Assembly: GCA_963774415.1 (NCBI GenBank)
Contig: CAVZEU010000003.1
Coordinates: forward strand, 620,001 to 684,000
Source: SZUA-36 sp963774415
GTDB lineage: Bacteria > Pseudomonadota > Gammaproteobacteria > Xanthomonadales > SZUA-36
Direction: 5' to 3'
DNA length: 64,000 bases
Shown: piece after piece, positions 36,728 to 45,810 of the stretch
How positions within the stretch are numbered: position 1 is the first letter of the stretch
How the letters are laid out: each line of letters opens with the position of its first letter
Made by a program: the position numbers and the translations under genes
The notes under the pieces: generated by a model
The model's input: only the letters and a program-made list of their open reading frames with translations
Told to the model about the DNA's origin: nothing
The model's database searches: none

Positions 36728-38533
36728 TTGGCAAGGGCAATCAGCTACATTGACGCGGACCGGATGGTGCGGGGTTTGAGCGCGGGCATTGCGCAATTGT
36801 TCGGGCGCCGCGAATACATCGACCGTATCAACGTATTCCCGGTGCCGGATGGCGATACCGGGACCAACATGGCTTTCAGCTTCAGGGTCATACACAATGC
36901 AGTTCGCGATACCAGGGGTTTGTCGGTCAAGCAACTGATGAACCGCATCGCACGTGCTTCTCTGGACGGCTCCCGCGGCAATTCGGGCGCGATCATGGCG
37001 CAGTATTTTCATGGCTTCAGCGAGGCGCTTCCCAACAAGAGCCGCATGACGGCCGGCGAGTTTGCGGCAGCCAGCGACGCCGGCGCGCAGGCGGCCTGGA
37101 CGGCCATGTCCGAGCCCGTGGCCGGTACGCTGCCGACCGTTCTGGAGGACTTTTCCAAGGGTCTGCAGGACAAGGTCCGGCAGGGCATCGACGATTTCCG
37201 CGGGGTCTTCGAGCACGGCCTGAAGCGCGCCCGCCAATCGCTCGCCGGGACCACGGAGCAGTTGCCGGCGCTGAAGCGCGCCGGTGTTGTCGATGCCGGC
37301 GGCCAGGGTTTCGTCGATCTGCTGGAAGGTGTCTGGGCCTATATACAAAACGGCGCCGCGCGCCTGCCGCAGCTGGCTTCCGATCTGCTCTCGGCCCCCG
37401 CGGCCGTCGATGTGGCAATGGATACCGGCAGCCACCGTTATTGCACCGAGTGCGTGATCGAGGGCAACGCCCTCGACCGAAGCGCCATCATGGAGCGCCT
37501 GCAGCAGCTCGACAGCAGTTCCCTGATGGTCGCCGGCGGGCTCCGCCGCGTCAGGGTCCATGTCCACACCGACAATCCCGGCGCGGTTTTCCTGGCCTGC
37601 GGGGAGTTCGGCGAGATTCACCAGCAGAAGGCCGATGACATGCAACGTCAGCACGGCCTGATGAACCAACCCGGGACGGTGGCGGTGGTCGCGGACACGG
37701 GCGCCGACATACCGTTCGAGGAACAGGAGCGCCTCGCGATCCACATGGTCCCGGTGCGGTTGAATTTCGGTGACCGCGAATACATCGATCATGTCTCCCT
37801 GCAAAGCGCGGATCTCTACCGCATGCTCCAGGATTGCGATGCAATGCCCAGGACGTCGCAACCGCCGGTCGGAGACTTCAGCCGCCAGTACGAGATGCTG
37901 GTCAGCCACGGCTATGACGTTATTTCGGTCGGGCTGTCCGAACTCCTCAGCGGCACCACGCAAGCCGCGCGCACCGCGGCGCTGGCGGTGGGCGGCGGAC
38001 GCGTCCGCGTGTTCGACTCGCAAAGCGCCAGCACCGGCCAGGGCCTGCTGGCCATAATGGCTGCCGAAGCTGCCCGGCAGGGCATGGCGTTGGACGAGAT
38101 AGAGGCCCTGCTGGAGGGTTTGCGGCGGCAAACCCGCACCTTCGCGATCCCGGCGGACCTGTCCTGGATCGTCATGGGCGGGCGCCTGCCGGCATGGATC
38201 AAGACACTGGCGGACTTTTTGCACGTCAAGCCGGTGCTGGCGGAGAAGGCGGGCAATTTTTCGTTGGGCGGCGTCGCCACGGGCAAGGGCGCCAAGCCTG
38301 CCGCGCTGGGGAAGGTAGCCCTCAGAAACATGAGAAGGAACGTCAGCTACCGGGTGTTGATTTCACACGGCGCGAATCCGGAGGGCGCACAGGAACTGCG
38401 CCGCTACATTTTGCACCGGCACGGCCGCGTACATTCCTGCCGCATCACCGAGGCGGGACCCGCACTGGGGGTTCATCTCGGCCCCGGCGGCCTCGTCGTC
38501 GGCTTCCTGCCCCAGCCCGTGCAATTGCACTGA
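36728..38533 (+). CDS. Fused fatty-acid kinase-like protein: DhaL plus DegV (FakA/FakB)
   Basis: 601 residues in three parts. Residues 1-200 are a DhaL/DAK2 nucleotide-binding domain (INVFPVPDGDTGTNMAF, SRGNSGAIMAQYF, VDAGGQGFVDLLEG). Residues about 235-315 match the FakA middle domain (RYCTECVIEG, RVHVHTDNPGAVF). Residues 318-600 are a DegV/FakB-type fatty-acid-binding domain (VAVVADTGADIPFE, GTTQAARTAA, VFDSQSASTGQG). In Firmicutes FakA and FakB are separate proteins that phosphorylate exogenous fatty acids for PlsY. The TTG at 36728 fits the family N-terminus (AISYIDADRMVRGLSAG); ATG 36764 would be shorter. plsY lies 4 kb away. Confidence 0.88.
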   Translation: MARAISYIDADRMVRGLSAGIAQLFGRREYIDRINVFPVPDGDTGTNMAFSFRVIHNAVRDTRGLSVKQLMNRIARASLDGSRGNSGAIMAQYFHGFSEALPNKSRMTAGEFAAASDAGAQAAWTAMSEPVAGTLPTVLEDFSKGLQDKVRQGIDDFRGVFEHGLKRARQSLAGTTEQLPALKRAGVVDAGGQGFVDLLEGVWAYIQNGAARLPQLASDLLSAPAAVDVAMDTGSHRYCTECVIEGNALDRSAIMERLQQLDSSSLMVAGGLRRVRVHVHTDNPGAVFLACGEFGEIHQQKADDMQRQHGLMNQPGTVAVVADTGADIPFEEQERLAIHMVPVRLNFGDREYIDHVSLQSADLYRMLQDCDAMPRTSQPPVGDFSRQYEMLVSHGYDVISVGLSELLSGTTQAARTAALAVGGGRVRVFDSQSASTGQGLLAIMAAEAARQGMALDEIEALLEGLRRQTRTFAIPADLSWIVMGGRLPAWIKTLADFLHVKPVLAEKAGNFSLGGVATGKGAKPAALGKVALRNMRRNVSYRVLISHGANPEGAQELRRYILHRHGRVHSCRITEAGPALGVHLGPGGLVVGFLPQPVQLH

Positions 38534-38548
38534 GGCACCGGGCGAACC

Positions 38549-38565
38549 CGCTGAAAATTCCAGCG
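38549..38565 (+). terminator. Hairpin after the FakA/DegV gene
   Basis: CGCTG (38549-38553), loop AAAATTC, CAGCG (38561-38565), 16 bases after the stop codon. There is no U-tract, so terminator function is only a guess. The rest of the 38534-38799 gap shows no convincing gene. Confidence 0.35.
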
Positions 38566-38799
38566 ACGTTGATAACAATGGGTGAGTTTCAACCTGCTTA
38601 CCCGCCCGCTGGATGGCTGGGAGGGCGGTTATCTGTGTATGGGACATGCTCAAGCCATTCATGGTCGCGCGGCATCCGTTCCCGACGGATGCACGGTCCC
38701 GCTCACAGGTGACCGCCCTCCCCCTGATCGGGCAGACGACCCTTACGCAACGATCCGCTCAGACACGCTGATGGGGCATGTGTGCGACGCTCATGGGAT

Positions 38800-40224
38800 T
38801 CAGCCCTTGCTGATCTTGACGGTCTGGATATCGGTATTTTCCGCCAGGCCCCAGTGACCGAACTCGCAGCCGACACCGGATTGCTTCATGCCGCCCATCG
38901 GCGCATTTGGCTGGATGTCGGCGTGCGTGTTGACCCAGACTGAGCCGGCCTCGAGTCGTTCCACCAGTTCCGCCGCCTTGTCCAGGTCGCTCGACCAGAC
39001 CGACCCGCCGAGGCCCGCGGAGGAGGCGTTGGCACGCGCAATCGCGTCGTCGATGTCGGTGTACTTGATCACCGGAACGATGGGGCCGAACTGCTCCTCG
39101 TCGACCAGCCGTGTGCCGTCGGAAATATTGGTGACGATCGTCGGCGGGTAAAAATAGCCCGGCCGGCCGTCTTCCTCGCCGCCGGTCAAAAACGTCGCGC
39201 CCGCGGCCCTGGCGTCGGCGGCCAGGTCACGCACGATGTTGAGCTGTTTCTCGTTCTGCAGCGGGCCGAGGTCGGTATCTTCTTCGAGGCCGTCGCCGGT
39301 CTTGACGCCGTTGGCGATCGCGGCCATCTCGGCGCACAATTCATCGTAAATATCCGCGTGCACGTAAAGGCGCTTGAGCGCCTGGCAGGTTTGCCCGTTG
39401 TTGTGGAAGCAGACGGCGAACAGTTTGGGCGCGACCGCCTTCGGGTCGACGTCCGGCAGCACGATGCCGGCGTCGTTGCCGCCCAACTCCAGCGTCAGCC
39501 GCTTGAGGTTGCCGGAAGCGGCCTGCATCACCGCTTTGCCCGTCGGGCTGGAACCGGTAAAGACGATCTTGTTGATGTCCGGGTGGCCGGCGATGGCCGC
39601 GCCCACGCTGCCGTCACCGGCGACGACGTTGAGCACGCCCGGCGGCAGGATTTCGCTGGCGATCTGCGCGAACCGCAGCGTCGTCACCGGCGTGAACTCC
39701 GACGGCTTTGCAACCACGGTATTGCCGGCGAGCAGGGCAGGCGCGTAATGCCAGACCGCGATCATCAGCGGCCAGTTCCACGGCGTAATCGAGCCGACCA
39801 CGCCGATCGGCTTGTGGTGTACTTCCACGCGCGCCGTGTCGTCGTCCTGGATCACCTCGACCGGCAGTTCGGTCGCCGCCGTCGCCTGCATCCAGGCCAT
39901 CGAGCCGCCGACCTCCATGCCCGAGCCGATCCCCGAGAAGCCGCCCATGGGTTTGCCGGTTTCCCGCGTCAGCAACTGCATCAGTTCGGGCATGTTCGCC
40001 TCCAGCGCCGCGGCGAGTTCTAGCAACTTGTCCCGCCGCGCCCCGTGACCGAGCGCGGACCATCCGGGGAAGGCGGCGCGTGCCGCTTTGACCGCTTCGT
40101 CGACGTGTTGCGGCGTGCCGACGGGCACTTCGGCGAACACCTCGCCCGTGGCAGGATTGATGACACCGGCGGTTGCCTGCGTCGTGACGGCCTGGCCGTT
40201 GATGATCATTGGGAAGATTGCCAT
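38800..40224 (-). CDS. NAD(P)-dependent aldehyde dehydrogenase
   Basis: About 474 residues of the ALDH superfamily. Conserved positions: the PWNWPLMIAVWHYAPALLAG cofactor segment, catalytic base Glu246 in LTLELGGN and the catalytic Cys280 in NNGQTCQAL, with AGSVWVNTHADI near the C-terminus. The ATG at 40224 has AGGAG seven bases upstream. It is last in the run exporter, P450, ALDH, 81 bases after the P450, and is therefore a good candidate to oxidise an aldehyde produced downstream of the P450. The substrate cannot be determined from sequence alone. Confidence 0.9.
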   Translation of the reverse strand: MAIFPMIINGQAVTTQATAGVINPATGEVFAEVPVGTPQHVDEAVKAARAAFPGWSALGHGARRDKLLELAAALEANMPELMQLLTRETGKPMGGFSGIGSGMEVGGSMAWMQATAATELPVEVIQDDDTARVEVHHKPIGVVGSITPWNWPLMIAVWHYAPALLAGNTVVAKPSEFTPVTTLRFAQIASEILPPGVLNVVAGDGSVGAAIAGHPDINKIVFTGSSPTGKAVMQAASGNLKRLTLELGGNDAGIVLPDVDPKAVAPKLFAVCFHNNGQTCQALKRLYVHADIYDELCAEMAAIANGVKTGDGLEEDTDLGPLQNEKQLNIVRDLAADARAAGATFLTGGEEDGRPGYFYPPTIVTNISDGTRLVDEEQFGPIVPVIKYTDIDDAIARANASSAGLGGSVWSSDLDKAAELVERLEAGSVWVNTHADIQPNAPMGGMKQSGVGCEFGHWGLAENTDIQTVKISKG

Positions 40225-40305
40225 TTTGGACTCCTGGATTCGCAATTCGTGTAATCAGCGTATTGGGTTGCTGCCGGAAATAATAAGACAGCGGCCGTCA
40301 GTGTG

Positions 40306-41706
40306 CTATCTCTTGCGCCATTTAACCGGAAAAACCTTCATGCCGCGCTGAAAGTTGGAGCGCAGATAGCGGACCTCGCCGGCCGCTTCGATGTGCTGCA
40401 GGCGGTTCAGCAATTCTCCGAAGATCGCCTGCATCTGGACCCTGGCCAAATGCGCGCCGAGACAAAAATGGGGACCGTGACCGAAAGCCAGGTGCGGATT
40501 CGGCGCCCGGTCGATGACGAAATCGTCAGGATCGTTGAACACGCGTTCGTCACGGTTGGCGGAGGCGAAGGAGACGACCACCTTGTCGCCGGCGCGAATG
40601 GGTTTGCCACCCAATTCGGTGTCTTCGGCCGCCGTGCGCCGGAAGATCAGCACCGGGGTCCACCAGCGCAGCATTTCATCGACCGCCAGTGGCAGCAGTT
40701 CCGGTTCGGACCGCAGGCGGGCGAAGGCCTGCGGGTGTTGCAGCAGTGCCAGCATCCCGCCCGGGATGCCGTTGCGCAGGGTTTCGTTGCCGGCCACGGC
40801 GAACAGCCAGAACATGTTTTCGAATTCTTCGATAGAGACTTTACCGCCTTCCTCGTCGACCTGCGCCAGCAAAATGGACATGACGTCGCCAGCGGGCCGG
40901 CGACGCTTCTCCTCGGCCAGCAGGTGGGCATATCGGTACAGGTCCGGCATGCCGTCGCGCGCCCTGGGGTTGGGCATGTTGCCGTGCTCGTCGGCCTGCG
41001 GCCGCAGACGCATGGCCGCACGCGCGATGTCGCTCCCGCGTTCCTGGTCGAAGGCGTTTGAGAACTTGTACTCGGGGTCCTGGAAACCGATCACGCGATT
41101 GGCCCAGTCGTACATAAGGTAGCGATCCTCCTGCGGTATGCCGAGGATGTCCGCCAGTGTCAGCAAGGGCATGTCGGCGGCGATGTCGCGGGCAAAATCA
41201 CATTCACCTTTTTCCTTTCCGTCGAGCAAGCGGTCGAAGATGGCGCGGGCGTGGCCTTTGATCGCCGTTTCGATTTTCGCGATGGCGCGCGAGGTAAAGG
41301 AATTCATCAGCAGGCGCCGCAGCCGCGTGTGTTCCGGCGGGTCCATGTTGAGCATCATCTTGCGGACGTATTCGAGGTCGGCGCCGGTGGCCGGGTCCAT
41401 CAGTTGGGTGGCCCCCAGCGCTGACGAGAACAGGCGCGGTTTCTTCAGCACCTGGACGACTTCCGCGTGGCGCAGCACCAGCCAGAAACCGCTGCCGCCC
41501 GGCCAGTTGTCCAGCTTGTGTTCATCCACCCAGACCACGGCTTCCTGCGCGCGCAGGCTTTTCAGCAAGTCGAACGGCACGCCGGCATCGTATTGGACCG
41601 GGTCGTAAATGGGTTCCAGGGCTTTGGCGTCAGACTTCAAAATTATCTCCACTGCGTGCGCACGGTCACTGCGCTGCGGCGCCGCCGATCGTGCCTGTGT
41701 GGGCAT
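40306..41706 (-). CDS. Bacterial cytochrome P450 (class I type)
   Basis: 466 residues, soluble, no membrane anchor. The heme thiolate is Cys415 in FGHGPHFCLGAHLARVQ; the I-helix motif is LFAVAGNETLRN; the ExxR region is DEMLRWWTP with FRRTA following. The AGNET pattern and overall layout recall CYP125/CYP142-like enzymes that hydroxylate steroid side chains or terpenoids, but the exact family cannot be assigned. The start lies 3 bases after the stop of the EamA gene, so the two are coupled. No ferredoxin or ferredoxin reductase is encoded nearby; redox partners must come from elsewhere. Confidence 0.93.
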   Translation of the reverse strand: MPTQARSAAPQRSDRAHAVEIILKSDAKALEPIYDPVQYDAGVPFDLLKSLRAQEAVVWVDEHKLDNWPGGSGFWLVLRHAEVVQVLKKPRLFSSALGATQLMDPATGADLEYVRKMMLNMDPPEHTRLRRLLMNSFTSRAIAKIETAIKGHARAIFDRLLDGKEKGECDFARDIAADMPLLTLADILGIPQEDRYLMYDWANRVIGFQDPEYKFSNAFDQERGSDIARAAMRLRPQADEHGNMPNPRARDGMPDLYRYAHLLAEEKRRRPAGDVMSILLAQVDEEGGKVSIEEFENMFWLFAVAGNETLRNGIPGGMLALLQHPQAFARLRSEPELLPLAVDEMLRWWTPVLIFRRTAAEDTELGGKPIRAGDKVVVSFASANRDERVFNDPDDFVIDRAPNPHLAFGHGPHFCLGAHLARVQMQAIFGELLNRLQHIEAAGEVRYLRSNFQRGMKVFPVKWRKR

Positions 41707-41709
41707 AAT

Positions 41710-42621
41710 TTACCTTTTTCGCTCGAAGTTTGCCGTAAATATCCCCGAGATGATCAGCAGACCGCTTAAGAGATGTACCAGGCCGACCGGTTCGTGCAGG
41801 TAGACCCAGGCCAGGATTCCGCTGAAAAGGGGCAGGGCGTAGTAGATCATGCCGGCTCTCGACGCCCCGCTGATCAATACCGCCTTGTGCCACAGCACGA
41901 ACGCGAAAAAGGAGGCGAATATCCCGAGGTAGATAAATGAAAAAATGGCGGCCCGGTCGAACACCGCGGGCGGTCCGGCCCACCGCTCCCAGGCATAGAA
42001 CGGCGCCAGGAACAGCAGCCCCAGCATGAACGTGCTCAACTGGAACGCCATGACGCCGAGGAGCGGCGGTTTGCGCACGATCAGGATGCTGTAGACGGCG
42101 AAAACGATCGCGCCAGCCAGCATCCACAGGTCGCCGTGGGTAAACGACAGGCTCGACAGCTTGGCCAGGTCTCCGCGGGTGATCAACGTGACGACGCCGG
42201 CAACCACCAGGGCGATGCCGGCGAGTTTGCGCAGCGTCAGCGGCTCACCCAGAAACAGGCGCGCCAGTACGATGATGAATATCGGCGAGGTGATCGATAT
42301 CAGCGACAGATTCAGGGCGCTGGTGGTATGGCCGCCAATATACAGCAGCGTGTTGAACACCGTTACACCTAAAAACGAGGTTACCGACAGGTAGAGGAGG
42401 TTTTCCCGAATGCTCCGCCATTCGGCAAGCAGGGAGCGGAAGGCGAATGGGGAGAGCGCGGCGACCGCGACGAACCAGCGCCAGAAGGCCAGGGTGACGG
42501 GCGGTACGGTATCCTTGAGTTCACGGGCAACGATGAAATTGCCGGACCAGATCAAGGTCGAGCCGACCGCAAACAGGTAACCCCACCAGACGGCGCTGGT
42601 TTCGGGCTCGCGGCCTTTCAT
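41710..42621 (-). CDS. EamA/DMT-family transporter
   Basis: About 303 residues with ten membrane helices in two EamA repeats (for example VGSTLIWSGNFIVARELKDT and LAGAIVFAVYSILIVRKPP). Drug/metabolite transporters of this family usually export amino acids or small metabolites. I chose ATG 42621; the open frame extends about 100 codons upstream with no conservation and a high arginine content. It is the first gene of a three-gene run with the P450 and ALDH, which suggests export or import of a substrate of that pathway. Confidence 0.87.
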   Translation of the reverse strand: MKGREPETSAVWWGYLFAVGSTLIWSGNFIVARELKDTVPPVTLAFWRWFVAVAALSPFAFRSLLAEWRSIRENLLYLSVTSFLGVTVFNTLLYIGGHTTSALNLSLISITSPIFIIVLARLFLGEPLTLRKLAGIALVVAGVVTLITRGDLAKLSSLSFTHGDLWMLAGAIVFAVYSILIVRKPPLLGVMAFQLSTFMLGLLFLAPFYAWERWAGPPAVFDRAAIFSFIYLGIFASFFAFVLWHKAVLISGASRAGMIYYALPLFSGILAWVYLHEPVGLVHLLSGLLIISGIFTANFERKR

Positions 42622-42905
42622 GACGGCGCGCGCCGCCGGCAGAGGTGGAAATGGCGTGTCGCCGACACGTGCGGCCCCGTCATCGTTCGCGGGTAGTTCC
42701 AGTCTTTTCTGCGGCTTTGGCGCATCGGGGTTTCGCGGTTGTCGTCCGGACGGAAAGTATACCGTTTCGGCTTGCCCTTGCCTCCCTCGTGATTCGCGGT
42801 CCTGCGATCGTGAGCGGTCGCACGCCGCATTCAGAACCGGGCCAGGAAAGCAGGCGCGCGAGGGCCGCAAAGCGATATACTGGGACGGCGGCGCAACGCG
42901 GGTTA

Positions 42906-43535
42906 ATGATGACGGCACTGGTTCTGAAAATATTGCTCGCCTACCTGCTGGGCTCGGTTTCCGGCAGCCTGCTGATGGGCAGGCTGAGAAGGGTGGATAT
43001 TCGCCGCCTGGGCAGCGGCAATGCCGGCGGCACCAATGCTTTCAGGACGCAGGGCCTGGTCTTTGCACTTCCCGTCGTGCTGATCGATGTCGGCAAGGGT
43101 GTGCTGGCGGCGGGTTGGGTCGCCTCGCTTCACCTTGCCGACGGCACGGCCCCGGCGCCTGGCGTGCTCAGCATGGTCTGCGGCTTCGCCGCCGTACTGG
43201 GCCACTGTTTCCCGCTCTGGCACGGTTTCCGCGGCGGCAAGGGCGCGGCCACGGCCGTCGGCGCCCTGATCGTCATCGCGCCCTGGCTGCTGCTGCCGGT
43301 GGCGGTGACCTGGCTGGCGGTGCTGACGCTGAGCGGTTACGTGAGCCTGGCGACCGTGCTGGCCGGTTTCAGCCTGGTGCCTGGCGCCTGGTGGCTGCAG
43401 GACCGGGCGCTGCTGCTGTTCGCGCTGCTGATAGCCCTGTTCCTGCTGTTCACGCACCGCGGTAATATCCGCAATCTTCGCGCCGGCACCGAGTACCGCT
43501 TCGAGCGGGCGCGGCGGTTTTTTCGCAAATCCTGA
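42906..43535 (+). CDS. plsY: Glycerol-3-phosphate acyltransferase PlsY
   Basis: PlsY transfers an acyl group from acyl-phosphate to glycerol-3-phosphate, the first step of phospholipid synthesis. 209 residues with five or so membrane helices. Signature motifs: RRLGSGNAGGTNAFRTQG, GHCFPLWHGFRGGKGAAT and FTHRGNIRNLRAGTE. Two ATGs (42906 and 42909) are equally good starts. The 284-base divergent spacer to the EamA gene contains no gene. It lies 3 bases before birA. Confidence 0.95.
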   Translation: MMTALVLKILLAYLLGSVSGSLLMGRLRRVDIRRLGSGNAGGTNAFRTQGLVFALPVVLIDVGKGVLAAGWVASLHLADGTAPAPGVLSMVCGFAAVLGHCFPLWHGFRGGKGAATAVGALIVIAPWLLLPVAVTWLAVLTLSGYVSLATVLAGFSLVPGAWWLQDRALLLFALLIALFLLFTHRGNIRNLRAGTEYRFERARRFFRKS

Positions 43536-43538
43536 ATC

Positions 43539-44537
43539 GTGGTTGCCGAATATCGCAGCAACCGGATCGTGCGGCTTGCGCACATGCTGGCGGATGCCGA
43601 AGCACATGTTACGGATCAAATTGCGGCCGAATTGCGCTGCGGTGAAGGCGAGGTGCCGGCGTACATCGAGGAATTGCGCGCGATGGGCCTTGCCATCGAA
43701 AGCGTTGCCGCGGGTGGGTACCGCTCGCGGGATAAACTGGAACTGTTGGACCGTGATCACATCCTCGCTCAACTCGGACGAAAGACACGCCGGGCGCTCA
43801 CGGACCTGATCGTCGAGGGTATGCTGGATTCGACCAATGGCGCCGTGCAGAGGCTGGTGCCGGAACGCCAGCACGCGACCGCCGTGCTGGCGGAGTACCA
43901 GCGAGCGGGCCGCGGCCGGCGCGGCCGCAAGTGGCATTCGCCGTTCGGCGGCAACCTTTACCTGTCGCTGGGCTGGCGCTTCGACAAGCCGCTGGCGGAA
44001 CTGGCTTGCCTGCCGTTGGTGACCGCGCTGGCCACGGCCGAGGCGCTGACCCGGGCCGGGCTCGACGGGCACGCCATCAAGTGGCCCAATGATTTGGTCT
44101 TGGACGGGCGCAAGTTGTGCGGCTGCCTGGTCGAGATGCAGGGCGAAGGCCGGGGGCCTTGCCGCGCCGTGCTCGGGATCGGCGTCAATGTACGCATGCC
44201 GATGTCGGCTGCGCTGACATCGGTCGATCAGCCCTGGGTCGACCTCGAATGCAGTCTGCCGGGCTGTTCGCGCAACCAGCTGGCGGCCTGGTTGCTGGAT
44301 GCGCTGTTCTCTTACCTGCCGCGTTTCGAAAGCCTGGGTTTTGCGCCCTTTCTGCCGCTGTGGGAGACACATGACATCCTGCGGGGGCGGACGATCGAAT
44401 TGACGACCGCTGACGGCACTCTGCAAGGCGTGGCGCGCGGCATCGATGTCACCGGCTCGCTGTTGCTGGATACCGGGAGTGGGCGCAAAAGCCTGCGCTC
44501 CGGCGATGTCAGCGTGCGGCGGGGGTGGACTGGCTGA
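43539..44537 (+). CDS. birA: Biotin-[acetyl-CoA carboxylase] ligase and biotin repressor
   Basis: BirA activates biotin with ATP and attaches it to BCCP; the N-terminal helix-turn-helix allows repression of biotin genes. 332 residues: a winged-helix domain (about 1-65) and the catalytic domain with the GRGRRGRKWHSPFG ligase loop, KWPNDLVLDGRKLCGCLVE and LGIGVNV motifs. The start is GTG 43539, 3 bases after plsY. In many Gammaproteobacteria birA is followed by coaX and then a SPOR-protein gene and tRNA genes; here coaX is absent and the SPOR-like gene follows directly. Confidence 0.95.
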   Translation: MVAEYRSNRIVRLAHMLADAEAHVTDQIAAELRCGEGEVPAYIEELRAMGLAIESVAAGGYRSRDKLELLDRDHILAQLGRKTRRALTDLIVEGMLDSTNGAVQRLVPERQHATAVLAEYQRAGRGRRGRKWHSPFGGNLYLSLGWRFDKPLAELACLPLVTALATAEALTRAGLDGHAIKWPNDLVLDGRKLCGCLVEMQGEGRGPCRAVLGIGVNVRMPMSAALTSVDQPWVDLECSLPGCSRNQLAAWLLDALFSYLPRFESLGFAPFLPLWETHDILRGRTIELTTADGTLQGVARGIDVTGSLLLDTGSGRKSLRSGDVSVRRGWTG

Positions 44538-44608
44538 TATGTGAACCGGATTTTGGGCAGACACATCCCGGGAAGCGGCCGCCAATGGGCCTTTGCCGTG
44601 CTCCGGCC

Positions 44609-44614
44609 TATAAT
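44609..44614 (+). promoter_or_regulatory. TATAAT -10 element 6 bases before a start codon
   Basis: A consensus TATAAT is followed by six bases and then ATG 44621. With usual spacing, transcription would begin at or near the A of the start codon, giving a leaderless mRNA. No recognisable -35 stands 17 bases upstream, so this is a weak inference. A similar arrangement occurs before dsrE. Confidence 0.3.
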
Positions 44615-44620
44615 ATCCTC

Positions 44621-45631
44621 ATGTTGAGAGTCGCTGTCATCGCACTGGTCGTCGCCAACCTGATCCTGCTCGCTTTTGACATCAGCAAGCCGGAGGCAGG
44701 CGACCCGGCCCAGGCTGCGGCCGCGGCGCCCGCTGCCGCCGCGGCTGCCACCGACCCGGGTATTCCGGGTATCCGGCTTTACAGCGAACTCGGGGACGAT
44801 ACCGCCGCGATGAGCGGTGGCCGCCGCTGTTACACGCTGGGCCCGTTTCACTCGCACGCGGAACTGGATGCGGCCCGCGCCCGGATCGAGCCGCTCGCGG
44901 CCGGCGTCAGCGAACGCCGCACCGAGGCCATGGTGGACAGGGGCTACTGGGTATTTCTGCCGCCCTACGCGACGCTGGCTGAGGCCAGCAAGACGTTGCA
45001 CTTCCTTAAGCTGCTGGGGTTCAGCGACGTCGGCGTGATCTACGATGGCGAGCACGCGCGCAGCATTTCGCTGGGTTATTTCCTGCGCCGCAAGAATGCA
45101 GTCAAGCGCAAGCAGAGCTTCGAAGCAAAAGGCTACCGGCCACAGATTCGGACGCAGAGCCAGGCGGAGCCCCGTTTCTGGTTCGATTTCGAACTCTCGC
45201 CAGGCGCCGAATTGCCGGTGCTCGATGCCAACCGCCTGCCCGTCGATTTCGAGCAGCGAGCCATCCCGTGCAGTTTCCGGGAGGCGCCAGCGCGGACCGC
45301 GACCGATGCCCGTGCTGCGACCGACCAGGCGGATTCCGCCGAACCGGCCTCGGCAGTCAGCGGCCAACCGGATGCCGTCGATCCGGGCGCCGGAGCGGCG
45401 CGGGAGGATGACGGCGCCGACTCGGGAGAAAGCGCTGGAAAAAGCGGCCCCGAGCCCGATGCTCCGGCCGCTGAGGTCGGCGGTGAAGTGCAAGCGCACC
45501 CGGCAGCCGTCCCTGGCAGTGGCGAAGACGCCGGTGAGGCTGCCGCCGCCGGGGCACAGGGCGCAGCGGAGAACGATGCGGACGAGGCAGACCCGGAACG
45601 CCCCAAGATAACGAAGGGGCCGCCGCATTGA
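44621..45631 (+). CDS. SPOR-like membrane protein with acidic low-complexity tail
   Basis: About 336 residues. One membrane helix at the N-terminus (LRVAVIALVVANLILLAFD) is followed by an alanine-rich linker. Residues about 65-170 hold a SPOR-like domain (CYTLGPFHSHAELDAARARI, then YWVFLPPYATLAEASKTLHF and GFSDVGVIYDGEH), which binds denuded septal peptidoglycan. From about residue 225 onward the tail is low-complexity, rich in Ala, Glu, Asp, Pro and Gly. The gene sits between birA and tRNA-Thr, the position of the SPOR-domain gene in Pseudomonas. Its role there is probably cell-envelope related. Confidence 0.8.
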   Translation: MLRVAVIALVVANLILLAFDISKPEAGDPAQAAAAAPAAAAAATDPGIPGIRLYSELGDDTAAMSGGRRCYTLGPFHSHAELDAARARIEPLAAGVSERRTEAMVDRGYWVFLPPYATLAEASKTLHFLKLLGFSDVGVIYDGEHARSISLGYFLRRKNAVKRKQSFEAKGYRPQIRTQSQAEPRFWFDFELSPGAELPVLDANRLPVDFEQRAIPCSFREAPARTATDARAATDQADSAEPASAVSGQPDAVDPGAGAAREDDGADSGESAGKSGPEPDAPAAEVGGEVQAHPAAVPGSGEDAGEAAAAGAQGAAENDADEADPERPKITKGPPH

Positions 45632-45655
45632 GCGGCCAGACGTGATTCGAAATGA

Positions 45656-45684
45656 TTGCGCTGTCGGTCGCCAGCCCCTAAAAT
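45656..45684 (+). promoter_or_regulatory. Sigma-70 promoter of tRNA-Thr
   Basis: TTGCGC (45656-45661) and TAAAAT (45679-45684) with exactly 17 bases between. Transcription would start near 45691, 16 bases before the tRNA. Placement immediately upstream of the tRNA supports it. Confidence 0.6.
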
Positions 45685-45706
45685 CGCAGCCCCTGATCGA
45701 GACCGT

Positions 45707-45782
45707 GCCGGCATAGCTCAGTTGGTAGAGCAGGGGTTTTGTAAACCTCAGGTCCCGAGTTCGAATCTTGGTGCCGGCACCA
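45707..45782 (+). tRNA. tRNA-Thr (UGU anticodon)
   Basis: 76 bases including an encoded CCA end (45780-45782). The acceptor stem GCCGGCA pairs with TGCCGGC (45772-45778), the D arm GCTC...GAGC is intact, the anticodon loop is TTTGTAA with anticodon TGT reading ACA codons, and the T arm has GTTCGAATC. In E. coli the equivalent gene (thrU) follows birA-coaA and precedes tyrU-glyT-thrT-tufB; here the neighbouring tRNAs and tufB are missing and an opposite-strand gene begins 28 bases later. Confidence 0.95.
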
Positions 45783-45810
45783 TCTTTTCAATTTCCCTCC
45801 TTGCCGGTAT

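Noticed and set aside
38582..38857. 91-codon plus-strand frame after the FakA/DegV gene
   Set aside because: Overlaps the ALDH gene at its 3' end, has a GTG start with no ribosome-binding site and no conserved pattern.
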